From assembly GCA_964456445.1 (NCBI GenBank), contig CAYWBI010000038.1:1-25599 (forward strand): DNA of 25,599 bases, read 5' to 3'. Source of the stretch: CAYWBI01 sp964456445 (lineage in GTDB: Bacteria > Calditrichota > Calditrichia > Calditrichales > J004). The notes under the pieces are model-generated. The model was not told the DNA's origin. It worked only from the letters and a program-made list of their open reading frames with translations, and did not search any database. The translations under genes were made by a program, and so were the position numbers. Shown one piece after another: positions 1 through 5,168 of this stretch; positions within the stretch are counted from its first letter, which is position 1, and every line of letters starts with the position of its first letter.

Positions 1-595
1 GGAGGATTGGGAGGAAATTGAAATAACTGATTTATTTGAAATTAGAGACGGTACTCACGATTCGCCAAAACAGAAACAATTTGGCAAAAAACTAATTACA
101 TCTAAACATATTAAAGACCATAGATTGGATTTTGAAAGTGCTTATTTAATTTCAGAAGAAGATTTTGAAAAGGTTAATCAGAGAAGTATTGTTAATCAAT
201 TTGATATTTTGTTTTCAATGATTGGTACAATAGGATCAATTTATTTTGAGCAGAATAATTCCATTGATTATGCAATAAAAAATGTTGGATTATTTAAAAC
301 ATCTCAAAATAAAACGTGGGTTTATTATACATATTTATGGCTTAGAAGTGATTTTGGGAAAAGGTTTGTTTTTGAAAATAAAAGTGGAAGTACACAAGAG
401 TACATTTCGCTCGGAAGTCTAAGGAGTATAAAATTTAATTTACCAAAAAACATAGATATTCAGTCGTTTAACAATGAGGTAAAATCTCTTTTTGATAAAA
501 TTTATACAAATACAACCCAAATCCGCACCCTTGAAAAAATGCGGGATACATTATTACCAAAATTGATGAGTGGTGAGGTGAGGGTAAAAATGTAA
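1..595 (+). CDS. hsdS: Type I restriction-modification specificity subunit HsdS, 3' part (5' end outside window)
   Basis: HsdS recognises the DNA target for the HsdM methylase and HsdR nuclease/translocase. The frame is open from base 2, so the gene starts upstream; the first methionine-like codon inside the window (TTG at 125) is not the real start. About 198 residues are visible. They hold one complete target-recognition domain, with the family patterns RDGTHDSP, a following LITSKHI strand, then ISEEDFEKVNQRS and DILFSMIGTIG. The C-terminal conserved coiled-coil segment follows, ending IRTLEKMRDTLLPKLMSGEV, the usual HsdS terminus. The gene stops with TAA, 75 bases before hsdR. hsdM and the first recognition domain should lie upstream. 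Composition is AT-rich, like hsdR and unlike the DNA beyond 5.1 kb. Confidence 0.93.
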   Translation, partial: EDWEEIEITDLFEIRDGTHDSPKQKQFGKKLITSKHIKDHRLDFESAYLISEEDFEKVNQRSIVNQFDILFSMIGTIGSIYFEQNNSIDYAIKNVGLFKTSQNKTWVYYTYLWLRSDFGKRFVFENKSGSTQEYISLGSLRSIKFNLPKNIDIQSFNNEVKSLFDKIYTNTTQIRTLEKMRDTLLPKLMSGEVRVKM

Positions 596-714
596 GGGTA
601 GCCCTTGTGGCTATCCTATAATAAAAAGGGGCAACCACAAGGGATTGCCCGTACAGGGAAATATTAATTATGAAAAAATACAATCCAAAAAAGGGCAACC
701 ACAAGGGTCGCCCC
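595..714. repeat. Three REP-like palindromes (BIME-like cluster) of a RAYT
   Basis: Three related hairpins share the core CCACAAGGG. Unit A (595-617) pairs agggtagcc with ggctatcct around cttgt and carries the core in inverse orientation. Unit B (629-650) reads gggcaaccacaaggg...ttgccc. Unit C (693-714) reads gggcaaccacaagggtcgcccc and lies inside the start of the hsdR frame, encoding KGNHKGRP. Opposed REP units beside a REP-associated tyrosine transposase (RAYT) are the known arrangement for that family, and the sequence directly after unit C is RAYT coding sequence. The cluster replaces the normal hsdS-hsdR junction. Confidence 0.75.
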
Positions 715-825
715 AACAGGCGTTCAATTCGACTAAAAGGATACGATTATTCGCAGGCAGGTTTTTATTTTATTACCATTGTTACCCAAAACCGTGAATG
801 TTTATTTGGGAATATTGAAAACGGA
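670..825 (+). pseudogene. N-terminal fragment of a REP-associated tyrosine transposase (IS200-like Y1 family), fused into hsdR
   Basis: The first ~52 codons of the hsdR frame read NRRSIRLKGYDYSQAG, FYFITIVTQNRECLFG and NIENG. This is the typical opening of a RAYT/Y1 transposase (first beta strand, FITICTQNR-like motif). The HUH motif, the catalytic tyrosine and everything after residue ~52 are absent, so the piece cannot transpose anything. The break falls at IENG (814-825), a string plausible both as RAYT (G.IENG) and as HsdR (IENGNNKRPD). That suggests joining at a short shared sequence. The REP units upstream are its natural companions. The fragment now supplies the start codon and N-terminus of hsdR. 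Confidence 0.8.
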
Positions 826-3800
826 AACAACAAACGCCCCGATGTAATTCTTTTTGTAAATGGTATTCCATTGGTTGTAATTGAATTAAAAAATCCTGCC
901 AATGAAAATGCAACGGTAAAATCTGCATTCAAACAAATGCAGACTTACAAAGAAATTATTCCATCCCTTTTTACGTACAACGGCTTAATGATTATTTCGG
1001 ACGGATTAGAAGCCAAAGCAGGTTCTCTATCCGCAGGATTAACCCGTTTTATGGCTTGGAAATCGGCAGACGGAAAAGAAGAAGCATCAAACTTGGTTAG
1101 CCAGTTAGAAACGCTAATAAACGGAATGCTGAACAAAGAAACTTTGTTGGACTTAATTCGACATTTTGTAGTTTTTGAAAAATCAAAAAAAGAAGATGCC
1201 AAAACAGGAATAGTAAGCATTTCAACCGTTAAAAAATTAGCGGCTTATCATCAATACTATGCTGTAAACCGGGCCGTAGAATCCACTTTAAGGGCTGCAA
1301 ACTATTCCCCTCCTTTGGAGGAGTGCCCGAAGGGTGGGGTGGTAAATACCCCTGCATCAGCGGGATGGTCGAAGACCGGGGTGGTCCCAAACCCACGAAT
1401 AGAAGAAATAAAACGAAACTCTAAAAACTACTTCTCATTACCCTACAACCCTAATCTTAAGGAACGTGCCAGAGAACTTAGGAAAGCCGGCAATCTCCCG
1501 GAAGTTCTTTTCTGGAATAATGTAAAAAACAAACAGTTTAAAGGATTTGATTTTGATAGACAAAAAATCATTGGTAATTATATTGTGGATTTTTTCTGCA
1601 CTAATTGCAATGTAGTTATAGAAATAGATGGAAGTAGCCATGATAATAAACAAGAATATGATGCTGAAAGAGATGTGTATTTGGAATCATTAGGGTTAAC
1701 GGTTATTCATATTCCTGTCGTGGATGTGATGAAACGGATTAAAGATGTAATGGAGATGCTTTACAACCACCCCGCCCTGTCGGGCACCCCTCCAACGGAG
1801 GGGAATTTGGTAACGGTGCCGCCTGAAAGTTACGGAGTGGCAGGAGTAAAATCACAACCCAAAGGCGACAGAAAAGGTGGTGTTGTTTGGCATACTCAAG
1901 GCAGTGGCAAATCGCTTTCAATGGTTTTCTTTACAGGGAAAATTGTTTTGGCTTTGGATAATCCAACAGTTTTGGTAATTACCGACCGCAACGATTTAGA
2001 CGACCAGTTATTTGATACTTTTGCATCATCAACACAGCTTTTAAGACAAGAGCCAAAGCAAGCCCTAAACCGAGAAGATTTAAAAGAGAAATTAAAAGTT
2101 GCTTCGGGTGGTGTTATTTTTTCAACCATTCAGAAATTTCAACCTGATAATGGGAATATTTATGAAACTTTATCAGAAAGAGAAAACATTGTTGTAATTG
2201 CAGACGAAGCACACAGAACACAATACGGTTTTAAAGCCAAAACAATAGATGATAAAGATAATGACGGCAATGTAATTGGAAAGAAAATCGTTTATGGTTT
2301 TGCAAAATATATGCGTGATGCTTTACCGAATGCCACATACATTGGTTTTACAGGTACACCAATTGAGAATACTGATGTAAACACACCTGCTGTTTTCGGA
2401 AATTACATTGATGTTTATGATATTGCCCAAGCGGTTGAAGATGGTGCAACCGTTCGTATTTATTATGAAAGCCGATTAGCAAAAGTAAATTTAAGCGATG
2501 AAGGCAAACAACTTGTTGAAGATTTAGATGAAGAACTTGACCAAGAAGATTTAACAAATACACAAAAAGCCAAAGCAAAGTGGACACAACTGGAAGCTTT
2601 GATTGGTAGTGAAAATAGAGTCAAAAATATTGCAAAAGATATTGTTAATCATTTTGAAGCTCGCCAGGAAGTTTTTGATGGAAAAGGAATGATTGTTTCA
2701 ATGTCAAGAAGAATTGCAGCTGACCTTTACGATGAAATCATAAAAATCCGTCCTGATTGGCATTCTGATGATTTGGATAAAGGAGTTATTAAAGTTGTAA
2801 TGACTTCGGCAAGTTCTGACGGACCAAAAATTGCCAAGCATCATACTACCAAACAACAAAGAAAAACTTTGGCAGACCGAATGAAAGACACAGAAGATGA
2901 ACTAAAATTGGTTATTGTTCGTGATATGTGGCTAACAGGTTTTGATGTTCCAATGCTTCACACTTTATACATCGACAAGCCAATGAAAGGTCATAACCTG
3001 ATGCAAGCAATTGCAAGGGTAAACCGTGTTTACAAAGATAAGCCGGGCGGCTTGGTCGTTGATTATCTTGGCATTGCTTCAGATTTGAAAAATGCACTCT
3101 CTTTTTATTCAGATGCAGGTGGAAAAGGAGACCCAACAATTCTACAAGAACAAGCCGTTAAATTAATGTTGGAAAAATTAGAAGTTGTTTCTCAAATGTT
3201 TAATGAATTCCCCTCCACTGGAGGGGTGCCCGAAGGGCGGGGTGGGTTCCCTTATGAAGAATATTTTGAAGCAGAAACTTCAAAAAAACTTACAATGATT
3301 CTTTCAGCCGAAGAACACATACTAGGTTTGGAAGATGGAAAGAAAAGATACATAAATGAAGTAACGGCACTTTCAAAATCTTTTGCTATTGCCATTCCAC
3401 ACGAGCAAGCAATGGATGTAAAAGATGAAGTTGCATTTTTTCAGGCAGTAAAAGCACGATTGGCAAAATTTGACGGAACAGGTGCAGGTAAAACAGATGA
3501 AGAAATTGAAACAACAATTCGTCAAGTAATAGATAAAGCATTAGTTTCTGAACAAGTGATAGATATTTTTGATGCAGCAGGAATTAAGAAACCTGATATT
3601 TCAATACTTTCAGAAGATTTCCTTTTGGAACTGAAAGGAATGGAACATAAAAATGTTGCAATGGAAGTTTTGAAAAAACTCTTAAATGATGAAATTAAAT
3701 CCCGATCAAAAAAGAACTTAGTTAAGAGTAAAACATTAATGGAAATGCTTGAAAACGCTATTAAAAAATATCACAACAAAATATTAACAGCAGCAGAAGT

Positions 3801-4155
3801 GATGGACGAACTCATTAAATTGAGTAAGGAAATTGTAACTATGGACAGCGAAGCCAAAACACTCGGTTTGTCTGATTTTGAATATGCTTTTTACACAGCA
3901 GTTTCGGACAATAAAAGTGCACGAGAATTAATGCAGAAAGATAAATTAAGAGAACTTGCCGTAATCTTGACTGAAAGAGTAAAAGCAAACGCATCAATTG
4001 ACTGGACAATAAAAGAAAGTGTAAGAGCAAAATTGAAAGTAATAATAAAACGGACATTGAGACAATTCGGGTATCCGCCAGATATGCAAAAACTGGCAAC
4101 AGAAACCGTGTTGAAACAAGCTGAATTAATAGCAAACGAGATAACAAATGAATAA
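670..4155 (+). CDS. hsdR: Type I restriction enzyme subunit HsdR, chimeric: RAYT head, internal DUF559 nuclease, internal palindrome
   Basis: HsdR cuts and translocates DNA in the HsdRMS complex. Residues 1-52 are not HsdR; they match the start of a RAYT transposase. HsdR sequence begins near 49-55 (IENGNNKRPD). The nuclease residues D58, E72 and K74 keep the 14-residue D-to-E spacing of EcoR124I (D151, E165, K167). After STLRAANY (about 205-212) a foreign block runs to about 379 and contains a DUF559 domain. HsdR then resumes with Walker A GSGKS (411-415), DEAH (512-515), GFTGTP (559-564) and the motif VI region QAIARVNR (779-786). Residues 847-859 are a second in-frame insert. The C-terminal helical part is complete. 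The start is the ATG at 670, with AGGG about 11 bases upstream. The usual ~100 residues before the nuclease core are missing, so cutting or complex assembly may be altered even though the motor looks intact. Confidence 0.88.
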   Translation: MKKYNPKKGNHKGRPNRRSIRLKGYDYSQAGFYFITIVTQNRECLFGNIENGNNKRPDVILFVNGIPLVVIELKNPANENATVKSAFKQMQTYKEIIPSLFTYNGLMIISDGLEAKAGSLSAGLTRFMAWKSADGKEEASNLVSQLETLINGMLNKETLLDLIRHFVVFEKSKKEDAKTGIVSISTVKKLAAYHQYYAVNRAVESTLRAANYSPPLEECPKGGVVNTPASAGWSKTGVVPNPRIEEIKRNSKNYFSLPYNPNLKERARELRKAGNLPEVLFWNNVKNKQFKGFDFDRQKIIGNYIVDFFCTNCNVVIEIDGSSHDNKQEYDAERDVYLESLGLTVIHIPVVDVMKRIKDVMEMLYNHPALSGTPPTEGNLVTVPPESYGVAGVKSQPKGDRKGGVVWHTQGSGKSLSMVFFTGKIVLALDNPTVLVITDRNDLDDQLFDTFASSTQLLRQEPKQALNREDLKEKLKVASGGVIFSTIQKFQPDNGNIYETLSERENIVVIADEAHRTQYGFKAKTIDDKDNDGNVIGKKIVYGFAKYMRDALPNATYIGFTGTPIENTDVNTPAVFGNYIDVYDIAQAVEDGATVRIYYESRLAKVNLSDEGKQLVEDLDEELDQEDLTNTQKAKAKWTQLEALIGSENRVKNIAKDIVNHFEARQEVFDGKGMIVSMSRRIAADLYDEIIKIRPDWHSDDLDKGVIKVVMTSASSDGPKIAKHHTTKQQRKTLADRMKDTEDELKLVIVRDMWLTGFDVPMLHTLYIDKPMKGHNLMQAIARVNRVYKDKPGGLVVDYLGIASDLKNALSFYSDAGGKGDPTILQEQAVKLMLEKLEVVSQMFNEFPSTGGVPEGRGGFPYEEYFEAETSKKLTMILSAEEHILGLEDGKKRYINEVTALSKSFAIAIPHEQAMDVKDEVAFFQAVKARLAKFDGTGAGKTDEEIETTIRQVIDKALVSEQVIDIFDAAGIKKPDISILSEDFLLELKGMEHKNVAMEVLKKLLNDEIKSRSKKNLVKSKTLMEMLENAIKKYHNKILTAAEVMDELIKLSKEIVTMDSEAKTLGLSDFEYAFYTAVSDNKSARELMQKDKLRELAVILTERVKANASIDWTIKESVRAKLKVIIKRTLRQFGYPPDMQKLATETVLKQAELIANEITNE
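1304..1343 (+). repeat. Palindromic unit, left copy (two-hairpin type)
   Basis: A 40-base unit with two stem-loops: CCTCC-TTT-GGAGG, then CCC-GAA-GGG, followed by tggggtggt. It is translated in the hsdR frame as SPPLEECPKGGVV (213-225). The inverse complement of 1766-1805 matches it almost base for base, and 3207-3246 matches in the same orientation. Confidence 0.85.
1348..1385 (+). repeat. Second two-hairpin palindromic unit, tandem to the left copy
   Basis: It has the same architecture as the neighbouring unit but different stems: CCTGC-atca-GCGGG (one G.T pair), then GGTC-gaa-GACC, ending ggggtggt. It lies 4 bases after the first unit and is also open in the hsdR frame. It looks like a diverged relative or an older insertion. 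No inverted partner is seen at the right end of the DUF559 cassette. Confidence 0.65.
1766..1805 (-). repeat. Palindromic unit, right copy (inverted)
   Basis: This is the inverted partner of 1304-1343. On the minus strand it reads attcccctccgttggagggg followed by the tgcccga...cggggtggt half. Read on the plus strand in the hsdR frame it gives HPALSGTPPTEGN (367-379). The two copies bracket the DUF559 domain. Confidence 0.85.
3207..3246 (+). repeat. Palindromic unit, third copy, inserted alone in hsdR
   Basis: Stems are CCCTCC-act-GGAGGG and CCC-gaa-GGG, followed by cggggtggg. It is translated as FPSTGGVPEGRGG (847-859) between MFNE and FPYEEYF, where HsdR normally runs on directly. This copy is read in a different codon phase from the 1304 copy, and both phases are open. 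No cargo is attached. Confidence 0.82.
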
Positions 4156-4477
4156 GCCCACGCTAAAGCCATACATCCCGAAAGCTTTCGGGACCAAGTC
4201 GCTCGAAAAAGCCAACCGCACAAGCCAAAACTTGTCAATAAGTATGTCTTTGCCAACGCTAAAAAATATGCTAACAAAATTGAAAGAAATAGTAGAAATG
4301 AAGAAAGCCCACCAGGTAACAATGTATATAAGTCATTGGGCGAGTGTTAGTTAAACAGAAAGATTGTAGATATAAACAAACTGCATAGTAATTTGAAAGT
4401 TAGGTGTTTCAAAATGCCCAACGCCTCATATACATAACCGTGACATCAGAGACTTCAATTAAGAGATAAAATTTTCA
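4156..4477. other. Gene-poor stretch after hsdR with two palindromes
   Basis: A perfect 16-base palindrome, cccgaaagctttcggg, lies at 4177-4192. A larger inverted repeat has arms at 4323-4341 (tgtatataagtcattgggc) and 4416-4434 (gcccaacgcctcatataca), matching at 16 of 19 positions around a 74-base AT-rich centre. An open frame of 68 codons starting at 4148 overlaps the end of hsdR and runs through the palindromes. It resembles no protein I know, and I do not call it a gene. Confidence 0.5.
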
Positions 4478-4485
4478 TAACTTTG
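4478..4485 (+). promoter_or_regulatory. Bacteroidota-type -7 box upstream of BRO remnant
   Basis: TAACTTTG followed by CA fits the TAnnTTTG -7 element used by Bacteroidota primary sigma factors. It lies 42 bases before the ATG at 4528. A convincing -33 TTTG partner is not obvious, so the call rests on one box plus position. Confidence 0.4.
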
Positions 4486-4527
4486 CACGGTTAATTACAG
4501 AGTGACAGGATAAATGATATTAAAAAT

Positions 4528-4797
4528 ATGAGTAGGGTAAAAATATCCATACGTTTTTTTGACGACCGCAAAGTGCAAGCTGTTTGGGATGAAGAAAACG
4601 CCAGGTGGTGGTTTTCGGTGTTGGGTATTGTTTCCGTGCTTACCGACCAGGACGACTACACCAAAACCCGCAACTATTGGAAATAGCTTAGAGCCAAATT
4701 AAAAAAAGAAAACAGCGAGTTGGTTAGTGCCACTACCCAACTGAAGCTTTTAGCAAGTGACGCTTCTTTCCCGGGAGCGAACAACACACACAATTAA
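4528..4797 (+). pseudogene. BRO-N / phage antirepressor-like gene, interrupted by an amber codon and truncated
   Basis: From the ATG at 4528 the frame reads VKISIRFFDDRKVQAVWDEE, then WWFSVLGIVSVLTDQDDYTK and TRNYWK. That is a BRO-N domain as found in phage antirepressors and DinD-like proteins. A TAG at 4684-4686 stands where a tyrosine (WKYLR) is expected. The same frame continues with LRAKLKKENSELVSATTQLK and LLASD, still clear family sequence. It then changes to unrelated residues (ASFPGANNTHN) and stops at 4795-4797. The gene is therefore broken twice: by a nonsense codon at position 53 and by loss of its C-terminal half. Such genes commonly accompany type I R-M loci in Bacteroidota. Confidence 0.72.
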
Positions 4798-5168
4798 TGG
4801 TATGTGACGCCACTTTAAAAAACTTGGACCGATCGGCGCCGGGCATGACACGATGAATCCCGGGCATATGAAAGGAATGGCCGGGGAACTGAAAAACGGC
4901 CGGTATCTGTATCCTCCCAATGGCGGGAATGGGACTATGTACGGTGACCAACAAACCTACTTTAAGGGCGTTATCTGTTTTTTGAAGGATGTCGATGGTG
5001 GTATTCATTAAAAATTACATATAAAACACGGGGCGGAAGGCGGGGTGGTCATCTTTGTGATATTGCTTTAATGCCCCCCGATATACAATCGGGAGGTCAT
5101 CAAGCTATGTTAGGAAAGTCTAATAGAGGGTACCGTCTTGTATCATTTCCCGTCGGATAGTATTCAGG
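4798..5168. other. Decayed junction between the accessory segment and the chromosome
   Basis: No convincing gene. A plus-strand frame from ATG 4853 to TAA 5009-5011 (52 codons, containing MNPGHMKGMAGELKNGRYLY) follows an in-frame TGA and has no recognisable relative; it may be a gene tail. At 5031-5049 gggcggaaggcggggtggt resembles the second half of the hsdR palindromic unit. At 5077-5093 cccgat and atcggg form a small hairpin. Base composition shifts here from AT-rich to the more balanced composition of the following genes. Confidence 0.4.

Larger units (their letters stand above)
1304..1806 (+). mobile_element. DUF559 nuclease cassette inserted in frame in hsdR, bounded by inverted palindromic repeats
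   Basis: About 503 bases inserted between HsdR residues ~212 and ~380, without breaking the frame. The ends are inverted copies of a 40-base palindromic unit (1304-1343 and 1766-1805). The core (about 1440-1760) encodes a DUF559/Vsr-like domain: NPNLKERARELR, then E278 in LPEVLFW, RQKIIGNYIVDFFC with D307, then VVIEIDGSSH with E318 and D320, YDAERDVYLESLG and a final HIPVVDV strand. These are the expected PD-(D/E)xK-type residues of the family. DUF559 proteins are normally free-standing at about 110-130 residues. Here the domain has no start codon of its own and is read through from hsdR. It sits in a variable linker just before the helicase Walker A motif, a place where extra residues may be tolerated. 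Confidence 0.78.

Noticed and set aside
595..714. CRISPR array
   Set aside because: Only three units, of unequal spacing and mixed orientation, with internal hairpins matching REP/RAYT elements; no cas genes.
3839..4322. Minus-strand frames of 102 and 143 codons opposite the 3' end of hsdR
   Set aside because: They are antisense to strongly conserved HsdR sequence, and their leucine/serine-rich composition is what reverse reading of lysine/glutamate codons gives.
4148..4354. 68-codon frame overlapping the end of hsdR
   Set aside because: It runs through two palindromes, has no SD and resembles no known protein; more likely non-coding.
4316..4440. Integron attC site
   Set aside because: The arms are inverted, but the flanking TAAC triplets are in the same orientation, no GTTRRRY/RYYYAAC core pair is found, and there is no integrase nearby.
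4733..5008. Minus-strand 91-codon frame
   Set aside because: It overlaps recognisable BRO family sequence on the plus strand and shows no family features of its own.
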